The notes beneath the pieces are model-generated. The model was given only the letters and a program-made list of their open reading frames with translations. It was not told where the DNA came from and searched no databases. From positions 1 to 64,000 of the forward strand of contig JAUCBJ010002497.1 in the NCBI GenBank assembly GCA_032718475.1: 64,000 bases of DNA, read 5' to 3'. The stretch is from Nemertoderma westbladi. Lineage: Eukaryota; Xenacoelomorpha; Nemertodermatida; Nemertodermatidae. The stretch's first letter is position 1. Every line of letters begins with the position of its first letter. This document shows, one piece after another, positions 43,859 to 54,954 of the stretch. Position numbers and translations under genes: made by a program.

Positions 43859-44485
43859 TTATTTAATATGTTTGATAGAATTGAACAACACCGCCCAACA
43901 CAACCAACTCTCTATCCGCCTCGAGCATCGAGAATACGAGAAACTCGATCGAAATACCTGCTTATCCCAGTAGTATCCGTCCGTAGTCAGAGTCACCGGA
44001 CCGCTGCGGTTTACTCCCGTAGAACAGTAGAATTCCCGCAGCTTCCGACCCAATTCGACAACGAATTCGCTTCACACTTTCGCGTCACAGAGAACGTAAT
44101 CCAGTGCGATAACGTCTGCCCAACGTTCAACCATTTCCCCCAGGCGATCCCAGGATCCGGGCCGCCGCTAAACCCAGATCGCAATCCTCGTCGATTCGTC
44201 CAGTCGTCGACGTAAGTCAGTAAGTGGGACTCTTCCCACCGCACTCCAAGGTGGGTGACCGGAGTGAGGCATGATGAACTTGGCAGTGGCCCGCATTACG
44301 ATCTGACCGACCGCCGTATTCCCAGTGTCTGAGTGTAGTAAATACCCAAATAGAATCGTACTGACAAACAAGCAATTCCGTAGTATTCCCCCGTTAATCA
44401 CCTCTTGAAGCAACTCGGCTGCTCGGGTCCAGATACATCGGACTGTCGGGAGCGTTTCAGACATCAGACAGTAATGGAGCGGCAT
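43859..44485 (-). pseudogene. Coding-like stretch with two in-frame stops, unknown family
   Basis: One minus-strand frame reads from 44485 to 43859 with only two stops, near 44168 and 44055. Its pieces look protein-like: TVRCIWTRAAELLQEVINGG, ILFGYLLHSDTGNTAVGQIV, then GEMVERWADVIALDYVLCDA and VELGRKLREFYCSTGVNRSG. The first stop sits in a GTTTAG context that could be part of a small intron, so a spliced gene is possible. A 100-bp part is repeated at 1815-1925, which favours a mobile element or dispersed gene fragment. A plus-strand ORF over the same region (43868-44215) looks less convincing. I assign no function. Confidence 0.35.
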
Positions 44486-44510
44486 TTGCGAATATTTCCA
44501 ATGGTTTTAT

Positions 44511-45134
44511 AATAAATAAGGGGATTCAACAGTTCAATGCTAAAACAAATGGATTATTCCTAACCCCACCCCAATACAGCAATATACCTAGCAGTATATA
44601 GCTTAGGTACCACAGTCTGACTAGCTTTAAATATTAGAGTATGAAAATTATTATAGGACCCTCATGGAAACGAGGTATATACCTCATGAGGCTATCCTTA
44701 CACCAGAACCTTTTATTTAAGTAAATAAACATTTTATAAGTTCAGAAGTTGACTATCTACATAAATCAGTATTGGTGCTCCTAAATATCTAGTGTTATTA
44801 GGCCTACTTGTACTGTAGGCCTAATATCGTAACGTAATCTTTATAAATGTATTATTGTGAATTTTAAAAGGTTTAATTATGTGTAAAAAACAATCAATCA
44901 ATCAAACCATAATCAGCACAGTAAGCCTACGCATGGGTGGTACCTACGGTGCGCACTACAACGGCTGAACGGCAGTACAGCAATACGGTGTACCGTGCCA
45001 ATGCTGCAATGACTGAATGATTAGCGGTAACTACTGAACTACCGGTATCTAAACTATTATATTATTATTACCGGTACAAGGCTAATTAGGCCTAAACTAT
45101 AATCACCGCAAGGGTTTCCGGGGCCATGTTTAGA
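44511..45134. other. No gene recognised
   Basis: AT-rich spacer containing several ACCGGTA palindromes and no gene. Confidence 0.4.
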
Positions 45135-45184
45135 TTACATGATATGTAATGTAATGTAATGTAATGTAATGTAATGTAATGTAA
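45135..45184 (+). repeat. TGTAA microsatellite
   Basis: About eight tandem TGTAA units. It lies 300 bp beyond the LINE fragment on its 3' side, but I cannot tell whether it is the element's tail. Confidence 0.9.
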
Positions 45185-45482
45185 TTGCACTCCAAATAAT
45201 TGCACCGACAAATAAAATAATTAATTATTTAAAATTAATCTTAATGACATACATATTCACAAAATGAAATTGAATTAGACCTTTAATTAAACAATTATAT
45301 GGAGGGAGAAGATAACCCAGGCAATGTTGCACTTACGAGCGTATCTCTATTGGAATTAAGTAAAAATATTGCAAACTAAAAAAATTTAATGGTAAAACAC
45401 GGTCGGTCATTATGAACAGAGAAAATATAAAAAAAAATCAAAATCAAATCAAAATACGAGGCGGGGTATAATGTGTGCATAT

Positions 45483-45890
45483 TTAAACAAAATGACACAA
45501 GTGACTAAAATCAATATGACGTATATGGCAATTAAAAATATACAAATTACGTGCATTAACGGCATCTGAGGGCAAGGAATTCCACACGGATACTATACGG
45601 CTGGCAAAACGATTTCTGACAACGACTAGCCTGCTAGGCTGTGCAAACAGTTTCCTGTTATGGCCTCGCAAACCTTGCCGTTGCACATGCGAGAAAAAAT
45701 CGTTGAAATGAAGGTCAATGTTATAGTGACAAATATTATAAACCATACGGATATCAAAAATAATTCGCCTAACTTCTAATGGTTGGAGTTTCAAGTGTAT
45801 TAATCTATTAGAGTAACTGTTGCATGTCTGCAGTGTATGGTACCGGCTGACCTGTATTACAGCCTGACAGTACCGGTACAAATGGTACAT
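45483..45890 (-). mobile_element. Non-LTR retrotransposon 3' fragment (RT C terminus)
   Basis: A 135-codon frame carries the pattern typical of the end of LINE ORF2: RLIHLKLQPLEVRRIIFDI, MVYNI, DLHFNDFF, LRGHNRKLF and RNRFASRIVSVWNSLPSDAV. The reverse-transcriptase catalytic core is absent, so this is a 5'-truncated insertion. Confidence 0.85.
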
Positions 45891-47766
45891 GCAGATTGGC
45901 AGACAGCCCCTATGTTTTGCAAAATTTGTCAGAAAACCAGCTGATTTATCCTACAGTAATAATAATTTAACGCATGTTAATTTTGGATAAATAAATATAT
46001 TATAACTACAATAACAGTTACACTGATGCTGCACGAAGGCCCCACGCAAATTCTACTTGGAAAATTTTCAAACTTTTGCCAAACAACATGTGTACCAAGT
46101 TTGGATAGATTTCATCAAGGATTGGCCGAGTTATTAACGTTTAAAATAAAATACTGAAAAAAAACGCGACAGAACGACAGAACGACAGAACGACAGGTTG
46201 ATTAATGGTACCACTACGCTAAGGCTCTCTCACTTCGTGGCTCGCCCCACAATGTAATTCGTAGTATATTGTACTATGCCAGAAATTGAACAATAATTTG
46301 AGAAGAAGGGAACATCACCCGGGCTTATAGCGCTTGCGGGGGTCCGAAATTACAAATTTCTGTCAAAGTGGCAAAAATTAAATAAAACAATATCCTTAAT
46401 GATCGAAATATACTTCAATAAGTGGAGCGGAATGTTGCAATTTTTTATGTTAGTAGGCCCCCTAGATATATTTGTACCTTCTACTGTGCAGTATAATTAA
46501 ACATTGTAGCGAGCGGCGTCAAGGTTGCTTAAAATCACTGCAATCTCGTGGATTCAGTCGTGCTGGACAGAAATAAATGTATCAGAATCTGGATCGGGTG
46601 AAATACACTACACACTTTTGAGAGTTATTGTTTATTTCAATTTGTAAACAGAATATGGTTGCATTGTATAATATTATGATGTGGGGTGTAGATACTCATA
46701 GGCCTGCTGTATGGTCTACTTTTTCATTATTTTAGGCGGCTTCTGCAGCTATTGTGGGAAGGGGGAACAACCCACACCACACCAATAACGCATTGAGCAA
46801 TTAATACCATAAGAATAAGAAACATCCTTCCAATTAATTAATTTACTTTAGGACTGACTATATATAGTAACTATAGAGAGGCACCTGTTGCAAATAATAT
46901 TTCTCAGAAACTACTTTCGTCATAACGTATGTCATTGTTAACTACAGTGTGCCGGCACGCCCACACGCCGTACTGGTTCTTATTTAGGAATCATCCTAAG
47001 AGTTTTAGTATAAATTTAGTCGAACCGGTACCATAATGTATGTATTAGACGCCATGTAAGAAATAAAAGTTTTATGTGGCATACATTCAGTACACTACAC
47101 TGTTTACTACTGTAAATAATAAGTACACTATTATACTAGTGCACAGTAGTCAGTTGTTGATCTTAATGTTAACCTTACTTTTAGTTTTAGGTCGTTCATA
47201 CTACCAATTCAAAAATCAAAGATAAATCTAAAGTAAATTAACTTATCTTAAATGGGAAACAGAGGCTTTTTCCCGATATTAAGGGGTCAGAAGGTAACAA
47301 GCTGTTAGTTTCCATATATACAGTAGAAACGAGTGTTATTATACCCAATGTATTTGAAGGTAAAAATCCAAGTAAGAGTTGCCTTTTGTTTCATTTCACT
47401 AAAACTTTAGATATGCCTATTGAAAAAAATGAGCAAAAAATTAGTTTATTTAATATAATCTGATAATTAATTAACCATAAATTATCTCGCATCGCAACTG
47501 CAAAAATCAACTTTGCTGGTACGCGGTACGGAGTTCTACCTTGAACAAAGAACATGGCGAATTTATATTTGATGTGATTAATAATGTACAGTAGCTCCTA
47601 GCTATACTGTACTGTACAGTAGGTGGTACAGTGAGTACCTCGGTCAGTCCGGTAGCGGTAGTTAAAAAATAAATATCGAAATTATGTGGGGATGAATAAT
47701 AATAATATTTAACAAAAACATTATTTATTATTTATTATACTGGTACTTCTATACTTGGTGCGGGAT
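45891..47766. other. No gene recognised
   Basis: Mostly AT-rich. It includes three copies of a 10-bp ACAGAACGAC unit near 46165-46197 and a GTGGCTCGCCCCACAA sequence at about 46238, whose inverse TTGTGGGGCGAGCCAC occurs near 57170. No gene or promoter motif for SLC25A38 could be identified. Confidence 0.45.
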
Positions 47767-48630
47767 ATGGCGAGCAGTCAAGCGTTGTCGATCGCTACCC
47801 AGAGACCCATGGAAGCCTTCCTTGCCGGGTCCGTTGGTGGATTTTGTTCCACCTACTTATTCCAACCTTTCGACGTACTAAAAACCCGTTTACAAACGCG
47901 ACCGGTTGGCGACATCCGTCTGTACAGCCTAGCTGGCGAAGTTGTCAGACGCGAAGGCGTGTTCACCCTGTGGAGGGGAACAGTGCCCTCGCTGTTCCGT
48001 ATAGTTCCGGGTGCCGGGGTTTATTATGCGACGTTACACACCGTTAAATCTTTCTTCTTCCCTACGACGCCGGTGGAATCGTTAGGCTCGACCACCGTGG
48101 TCGGTATAGCCGCGGTTTCCCGCACACTTCCGGTGGTTCTATTCCTCCCACTGACCACCATGAAGGCTCGGTACGAGAGCAATCTGTACGCGTACAGCGG
48201 TCTCCGATCCGCAATACGCGACGTTATATCCCGAGAAGGCTTCCGCGGTTTATACTCCGGAATGACTCCGACTCTTCTGCGAGACGTCCCCTACTCCAGT
48301 CTCTACCTACTGTTCTACACCCGCTTGAAACATTTAGTTCCGGCCTCTTTAATAGGAACTCCTTACGAATCTTCGTGCCGTTTCGTTTTCGGTATATTCG
48401 CTGGGGTCGCCGCCTCCACTATAACTCAACCCTTTGATGTAATAAAGACTCACATGCAGTTACATTCGCGGCAACGCAATGTGTTTCTTGTGGTATATTA
48501 TCTCGCCCGGAGTGATGGATTTCTCGGGTTCTATAAAGGTCTCTCAGCTAGACTGCTGCGTCGAGCCCTACTCAGCACTACCTCGTGGACTATATTCGAA
48601 CAGTTTAATAGTCGTTTAAAGCTTTTTTGA
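47767..48630 (+). CDS. SLC25A38: Mitochondrial glycine carrier SLC25A38
   Basis: A single-exon 287-residue mitochondrial carrier; I use the ATG at 47767, since the longer open frame upstream lacks an ATG. The three carrier repeats are visible: QPFDVLKTR (33-41), the degenerate second signature LPLTTMKAR (127-135) and QPFDVIKTH (221-229). Each repeat is followed by a loop helix motif such as LWRGTVPSLFR, GLYSGMTPTLLRD and GFYKGLSARLLRR. The second signature with Leu-Thr-Thr instead of Phe-Asp, RYES after it and THMQL after the third are typical of SLC25A38/Hem25. This carrier brings glycine into mitochondria for the first step of haem synthesis. Length agrees with the family (about 300). Unlike the vertebrate gene it has no introns. 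Confidence 0.95.
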   Translation: MASSQALSIATQRPMEAFLAGSVGGFCSTYLFQPFDVLKTRLQTRPVGDIRLYSLAGEVVRREGVFTLWRGTVPSLFRIVPGAGVYYATLHTVKSFFFPTTPVESLGSTTVVGIAAVSRTLPVVLFLPLTTMKARYESNLYAYSGLRSAIRDVISREGFRGLYSGMTPTLLRDVPYSSLYLLFYTRLKHLVPASLIGTPYESSCRFVFGIFAGVAASTITQPFDVIKTHMQLHSRQRNVFLVVYYLARSDGFLGFYKGLSARLLRRALLSTTSWTIFEQFNSRLKLF

Positions 48631-48874
48631 GTTATTTGCCTACCTCTTTCTACACGGCTGTAGATGCAATCTGCAGCCCCGCCTTTTTGTTTAGCCAGCT
48701 ACTTTTGCTGCCGTTCCATAAGAATATAATATGTTCACTACTACTGCTAGAATAACTTCCGATTTTGCTTTTTATACAATTAATAGTAATATTATCTTAA
48801 CTATATTTATTAATATAATTAATTATTAGTGGGTGTGGGTGGTGGCTCTGTTTTCTTTCCTGTTTCACTCTTTA

Positions 48875-48880
48875 AATAAA
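48875..48880 (+). terminator. Candidate poly(A) signal of SLC25A38
   Basis: AATAAA 245 bp after the stop codon, in an AT-rich trailer. Confidence 0.5.
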
Positions 48881-49008
48881 ATTTTTATAACATAATTTTA
48901 GTTGTGTTTTTGTTTTGTATATTCCATTGTTTCTGACTTTTTCTCAAGATAATTTCAATTTATATTTCGTAATATTTAATATGTATTTAGTAAGAATTGC
49001 ATTTTTAC

Positions 49009-49232
49009 GGGTGTAAACGCTACGCCGACAACCGACTACCGACAACCAACGCCGACAGCGACAACCATTATCAAAGCTAATTAATGTCATTTATTAATTG
49101 AGGGAAATGAACAGCTTACAGTGGAAGGTTATTGTAACCAAAACAATAAACGAGAGTCACGAACTCAGGTTACATTTTCATATTTGCTGTTGTCGGCAGT
49201 GGTTGTCGGTTGTCGGCGTAGCGTTTACACCC
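49009..49232. mobile_element. MITE with terminal inverted repeats and a 9-bp target duplication
   Basis: The ends GGGTGTAAACGCTACGCCGA and TCGGCGTAGCGTTTACACCC are perfect inverses, and the pairing extends into GACAACCGAC..ACC. The 9-bp CATTTTTAC occurs directly before (49000-49008) and after (49233-49241). A 9-bp duplication is typical of Mutator-like elements. The interior carries part of the GCAGGTTAC/AACAATAAAC element (about 49090-49165), so one element sits inside another, or they share sequence. Confidence 0.88.
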
Positions 49233-49241
49233 CATTTTTAC

Positions 49242-49799
49242 TGTATTTTATAATTTTTTACACAACAACCACATTTCTGTATCATTAATCTCAGACAACC
49301 CGTGTAAAATCCTCCTTTTCCATTACCATTGCAAAATTAAGAGAAAGAAACCAAGCAAGTTCAATGGTGGTAGTTTCTAACCAAAACACTAAAATGTAAC
49401 TCAATACACAGAATTCCATACCTGATTATAAGTAGTAATCAGATTTATCCAGGCATGAGTGTCTCACTTACTCATCACTCACACACACGTTGCAGTCACA
49501 AACTCATGGAGGGTTACCTAATAATACCACCTTTTATGCAAAGTATTTTCCTCATTGGTGCTACGAATTAACGATGTTTGTAAATAACAAATTAGCCATA
49601 TTTATTTAGTAGGCCTCACTTATATAGTTTAACTATTATTATATTAATTATAATTCAATAATATTTCAATTTGTCCCGTGAAATAATGAAACTTTTTAAG
49701 GTACATGGTCCGATGGCTAGGCGGCGAAATAATTGGGTGAGCACAAAACAAAGACTCAAAGAATATATAGACCAGTACAAAACACATGTGTTAACTTTC
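49242..49799. other. No gene recognised
   Basis: AT-rich spacer between the MITE and the minisatellite. Nothing is supported. Confidence 0.4.
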
Positions 49800-49866
49800 G
49801 TTTATTATTTTGGTTCCCCCAAAACGCCTCTGTAACCTGCTCCTTTACTAACCTGCTCCTTTAAAT
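49800..49866 (-). mobile_element. Fragment of the GCAGGTTAC element
   Basis: Contains TTTCGTTTATTATTTTGGTT and CTGTAACCTGCTCCTTTA, with the last block duplicated. It borders the 17-bp array. Confidence 0.6.
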
Positions 49867-49872
49867 GGCAAT

Positions 49873-51380
49873 GGGACATAACGCTCATTGGGACCTAACG
49901 CTCTTTGGTACCTAACGCTCTTTGATACCTAACGCTCTTTGGGACCTAACGTCCTTTGGTACCTAACGCTCTTTGGGACCTAACGTCCTTTGGGACCTAA
50001 CGCTCTTTGGGACCTAACGCTCTTTGGGACCTAACGTCCTTTGGTACCTAACGCTCTTTGGTACCTAACGCTCTTTGGTACCTAACACTCTTTGGTACCT
50101 AACGCTCTTTGGTACCTAACGCTCTTTGGTACCTAACGCTCTTTGGGACCTAAAGTCCTTTGGTACCTAACGCTCTTTTGTACCTAACGCTCTTTGGGAC
50201 CCAATGCTCTTTGGGACCTAACGTCCTTTGGTACCTAACGCTCTTTGGGACCTAACGCTCTTTGGGACCTAACGTCCTTTGGTACCTAACGCTCTTTGGG
50301 ACCTAACGCTCTTTGGGACCTAACGTCCTTTGGTACCTAACGCTCATTGGGACCTAACGCTCTTTGGGACCTAACACTCTTTGGTACCTAACGCTCTTTG
50401 GTACCTAACGCTCTTTGGTACCTAACGCTCTTTGGGACCTAAAGTCCTTTGGTACCTAACGCTCTTTTGTACCTAACGCTCTTTGGGACCCAATGCTCTT
50501 TGGGACCTAACGTCCTTTGGTACCTAACGCTCTTTGGTACCTAACGCTCTTTGGGACCTAACGCTCTTTGGGACCTAACGTCCTTTGGTACCTAACGCTC
50601 TTTGGGACCTAACGCTCTTTGGGACCTAACGTCCTTTGGTACCTAACGCTCATTGGGACCTAACACTCTTTGGTACCTAACGCTCTTTGGTACCTAACGC
50701 TCTTTGGTACCTAACGCTCTTTGGGACCTAAAGTCCTTTGGTACCTAACGCTCTTTTGTACCTAACGCTCTTTGGGACCCAATGCTCTTTGGGACCTAAC
50801 GTCCTTTGGTACCTAACGCTCTTTGGGACCTAACGCTCTTTGGGACCTAACGTCCTTTGGTACCTAACGCTCTTTGGGACCTAACGCTCTTTGGGACCTA
50901 ACGTCCTTTGGTACCTAACGCTCATTGGGACCTAACGCTCTTTGGGACCTAACGTCCTTTGGTACCTAACGCTCTTTGGGACCTAACGCTCTTTGGGACC
51001 TAACGTCCTTTGGTACCTAACGCTCTTTGGGACCTAACGCTCTTTGGGACCTAACGTCCTTTGGTACCTAACGCTCTTTGGGACCTAACGCTCTTTAGTA
51101 CCTAACGCTCTTTGGTACCTAACGCTCTTTGGTACCTAACGCTCTTTGGTACCTAACGCTCTTTGGGACCTAACGTCCTTTGGTACCTAACGCTCTTTGG
51201 TACCTAACGCTCTTTGGGACCTAACGCTCTTTGGGACCTCACGCTCTTTGGGACCTAACGTCATTTGGTACCTAACGCTCTTTGGTACCTAACGCTCTTT
51301 GGGACCTAACGATCTTTGGTACCTAACGCTCTTTGGGACCTAACGCTCTTTGGGACCTAACGCTCTTTAGTACCTAACGC
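49873..51380 (+). repeat. 17-bp minisatellite with 289-bp higher-order repeats
   Basis: The unit CCTAACGCTCTTTGGTA repeats about 89 times with alternatives at two places (GGTA or GGGA; GCTC or GTCC). The rare variant TAAAGTCC is found at 50152ish, 50440 and 50729, that is, exactly 17 units (289 bp) apart for the last pair and within a base for the first, with the rare CCCAATGCTC unit following each. So blocks of seventeen units were duplicated together. Confidence 0.95.
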
Positions 51381-51844
51381 GACTTTACCGCTTTGTTTTG
51401 TACAGGGGTTTCCATCACATCGTTTTGCATTATAGGCCAGATGGGACGCGTGTACCTGAAAAATCTCATACTACATAATCATTTATAATAACATTGTATG
51501 AATTTCTTTAGAAATATTTTATATATGTTGGTGGAAGTTGACGGTACACGTTATTAGTTTACGTATATTTGTCTGTGAATGGTTTAGTTTACTGTTGTAA
51601 ATAGTCATCGTAATTATGCGCGTGCCGGGGCAGCATGGTTCTTAGTTCGCTTAATACAGTTGAGAAGTGATTTGTTTCGAGATTCGAATAAATTTTATTA
51701 CATTTATCATATCGAGTTGTTATACCTCCTTGTTTAATATTAATTATTTATACATTTTGATCACATTAAATACGGATCGTGATTGGAAATTTAGGAAGCA
51801 GGGTGTCATTGTCACACAAAGAGGGACGGGGGGGAGGAGGGACT

Positions 51845-51960
51845 AATTATAAATCATAAGAAATTGGCAGATACAAAGGCAAATCAAAGTTAAATTTTTG
51901 CGAGTAATAAGTTGATATTTGCCCCTGGAGGGGGATGGATTTTGATTGCAACCAATCTTA
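51845..51960 (+). mobile_element. Fragment of the GCAGGTTAC / poly-C element
   Basis: Contains GAGTAATAAGTTGATATTTG and CCCTGGAGGGGGATGGATTT followed by GATTGCA, a diverged version of the 3' half of the family. It adjoins the foldback element. Confidence 0.5.
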
Positions 51961-51997
51961 TCTGCACCGACAACCTTTTCAATATTTTGTCTGTAGT

Positions 51998-53487
51998 ACT
52001 TGCCCACCATGTTTAATGTAAAATATAAATGTTTAATGTAAAAAAATCCTCTTTCAGATGAGACAAATATTAAATTAATAGCTCCAGTAGTTTTCGAGAT
52101 ATGAGGAGTTCCTGGCACCCATACCATTTCGGAACCTTTCGGAATTGATAAAATTACACAAAATACATCACCCTTGAAAGACTTTGGTATAACCATGCAA
52201 CCATACTAGGCTTTTTTGGTTTGTTGAATTCATTATTAGTAATCGAAAGTAAGATTAGAAGCAAAATTTTCATTTTTTTATCATTATATACTAAAAGAGC
52301 ACCAAAAGTGCAAGTAGCACTTTTTTTAAACGTGGTAAATTGGCCGTACTGTTTGGCTACTGAGGTTTTAGAATGTGCTGATTTCATTGGGAAGGTTTAT
52401 TCCTCTACATCAAACATATCGAAGAGTTGTGTAATATAACAACATAGGCATGTTGTTATTTATATTAGTTATTAGTCAGCTATTTGTGACCCCTGGAGAA
52501 CGAAAAAACAAGTATTGGAATTATGGTAATGAAAAATCACCACGAAAACAAGTTTATTTTATGACCATGTGGTTTTTTTGGGATGCTGATCACGAATATG
52601 ACACGGAAAAATATCACACCTTGTTGATTACGGCTTTTTTTGGATACGTGTCAATGTGCGGCACGAAAAATACAAGTAGCACAAATTTCATAATGAAAAA
52701 TCATTACCAAATCAACCTGATTTGATAACATTTGGGGTTTTTTGGGATGCTGGTCACGAATATGACACTCTTAAATATCGTATTATCCATCCAACCAAAT
52801 TTGATTTTTTCCCTTTGAAATTTTATGCTACTTGCATTTTTCGTCCCACCAGACAAACACGAAAAACGATAGTTGCGTTACCACGAATTAGTTTTAACGA
52901 GTTGTATCGTGATTAGCGACCTTGAAAACCAGTATAGTTTCAGAATTACCAAACCAAAGGCAAAATTTAACAGTTTAAAATTTTTGCTACGTTTGTACTT
53001 TTCGTTTTGGAGCACCAAAATTGGGTTTGCACATACCAGAAATATTTATAACTTCTTTCATCGCGATCAGCTACCTCGAAAACCCGTATACGTGGTTGGA
53101 ATTATCAAACCAAACACAAAAGTTTTTAGTTTGACTATTTGAAAATTTCGAGCTACTTGTAATTTTGGTGCTCTTTTAGTGTCTATTATAAAATAAACAA
53201 TGAAGATTTTATTCTAATTTCGCTTTCGATTACTAATAATTAATTCGACTAGAACTAGGACTAGGAACTGACTAGGACTAGACCAAAGGAGCATATTATG
53301 GTTTAATGGTTATACCGAAGTCTTGAAGGGTGATGCTTGTATTTTGAGTAATTTTATCAATTCCGAAAAGTGCTGATATGGTATGGGTGCCAGAAACTCC
53401 TCATATCTCGAAAACTACTGTTGCTATTAAATTTTTATTTGTCTCATCTGAAAGAGGGCATAATTTTAGTTAGGGACAAGTACTTTC
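51998..53487. mobile_element. Foldback element with ~340-bp inverted arms
   Basis: The left arm (51998-52335) and the right arm (53120-53487) are inverse copies, sharing TTTCGAGATATGAGGAGTT, TGGCACCCATACCAT, AATTGATAAAATTAC, TTAGTAATCGAAAG and CTAAAAGAGCACCAAAA. The centre has several short ORFs (52450-53142), including two diverged copies of a TGGGATGCTG.TCACGAATAT block, but no recognisable transposase. The terminal duplication could not be identified. Confidence 0.75.
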
Positions 53488-54070
53488 GACACGCTAGACC
53501 TATTGTTTCAGGGGTTTTATCTAAGAGAAATAACTGGCCCACTAAATTTAGGGGCTCTGCAGCAGCTTGGCGGGTCGTATCTATAATAGTAGGTCATGAT
53601 TTACTGATCAATTTACTAGAATGCTACACAATAACTAACTAACTACCACACAGCCGCCGGAGGAGCCGTGTACAAGAGTTTACGAAAGTTAACCCATGTA
53701 GGCTACTGTGTATGTCATTCTTTCTATTTCTCTTTCTGTTGTAGTTAATGATCAATTGATTGGATTTAATTTTGCTTCACTGTCAATCATGCGAAATCGT
53801 GCTGTACAACAGGGATTGAGTGGCCCAGCTGCCAATAAATAAGTGTACACAGTAACCAAGGTCACTGTAATCATATCCGGGTAATTAATTACCCAAATCA
53901 ATCAATCAATATATCAGTCAATCGTCGTTAACTACAGTCCGTATTATTTAAAGCATAGTTAGTATTTTTTCCAACACAAAAATATTTAACTGTTCTGTTG
54001 TAGGCATTCTGTCCTTCCCAATCGCAATATCTTGTATAACACGTTTCAAAGATTAGTCTACTATTAGAAC
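53488..54070. other. No gene recognised
   Basis: A modestly GC-richer stretch at 53500-53690 has no identifiable domain. It may be the 3' part of a retroelement, but I cannot support that. Confidence 0.35.
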
Positions 54071-54523
54071 ACAGTTTACAGTAAAAATTTTACCTCTAGG
54101 CTCTAATTTTTTCAATATAAATTTAACATTAACCCTATGAAAAGGCTGAAACGACACCCCAATTGGCTTTTTGCGTTCCGGTCACGGTACTGCGGTAAGG
54201 ATCTTTAAAATAATACTACAGTAGCTAGAAATCTACTAAACTATAGTGCAGAGCTGCTAATCACGTAATCAACGCTCTAATTATTTGCCTACTTACAGTA
54301 GCTTTGTCCTGTATTATCGAGACCCTGGATCATAACATCCATCCATACTGCCATAGATCATACAGTGGATAGACTGATTATAATGTTGTATGAATGAATG
54401 AATGTACACCATGGCCCGTAAACAAAAAGCAATTGGGGTGTCGTTTCAGCCTTATCATAGGGTTAATGTTCAATTAATATTGAAAATATTAGTGCCTAGA
54501 AGTAAAATTTGACTGCAAACTGT
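54071..54523. mobile_element. MITE-like element with ~100-bp inverted ends
   Basis: The left end (ACAGTTTACAGTAAAAATTT, then CTAACTATTAAC-type sequence, GGCTGAAACGACACCCCAAT, TGGCTTTTTG) is the inverse of the right end (CAAAAAGCAATTGGGGTGTC, GTTTCAGCC, GGGTTAATGTT, GTAAAATTTGACTGCAAACT, GT). A further fragment, GGCTGAAACGACACCCCAAT, is at about 54664. Confidence 0.75.
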
Positions 54524-54529
54524 ATTCCT

Positions 54530-54597
54530 AAATTTAGTTTATTGTTTTGGTAAAAAAAAAAGCCTGCCATTATAACCTGCTACTTTCCTTTACAAGG
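54530..54597 (-). mobile_element. Fragment of the GCAGGTTAC element
   Basis: Contains TAGTTTATTGTTTTGGTAAA and CATTATAACCTGCTACTTTC, matching one end of the family in reverse orientation. Confidence 0.55.
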
Positions 54598-54954
54598 TAC
54601 CTTAAATTGTGAATTGAATATCGTAATTAAATATTCGCGAAATTAAGTTAATATGTTAAAATAGGCTGAAACGACACCCCAATTATTGGTAATATGCGCC
54701 CGGAACCGCACCAACCAGTACATCACAATCGGCCTACAGCTACAGCAATACAAATACCGGTACAACCAACTCAACTGTTGCCTACTCCTGTACTCACTCC
54801 TACTGAAGCTATTTCAACGTCTGAACGTGCTGTTCAAACCACCGCATTTTGTTCAAGTTACTAATACCAGAATACTAATAAATAACCTACCGCTTCTGCT
54901 GTACTGCGCTACCTGACCCCATCTGCTCGCCATAGGCCTAATTGAAACGGAGCA

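Noticed and set aside
43868-44215. Plus-strand ORF (MFDRIEQHRPTQPTLYPP start)
   Set aside because: It overlaps the minus-strand coding-like frame, and its Pro/Arg/Ser-rich composition looks like an antisense translation; neither strand is certain.
49873-51380. Possible CRISPR-like array
   Set aside because: Repeats are contiguous 17-bp units with no unique spacers, and the genome is eukaryotic; it is a minisatellite.
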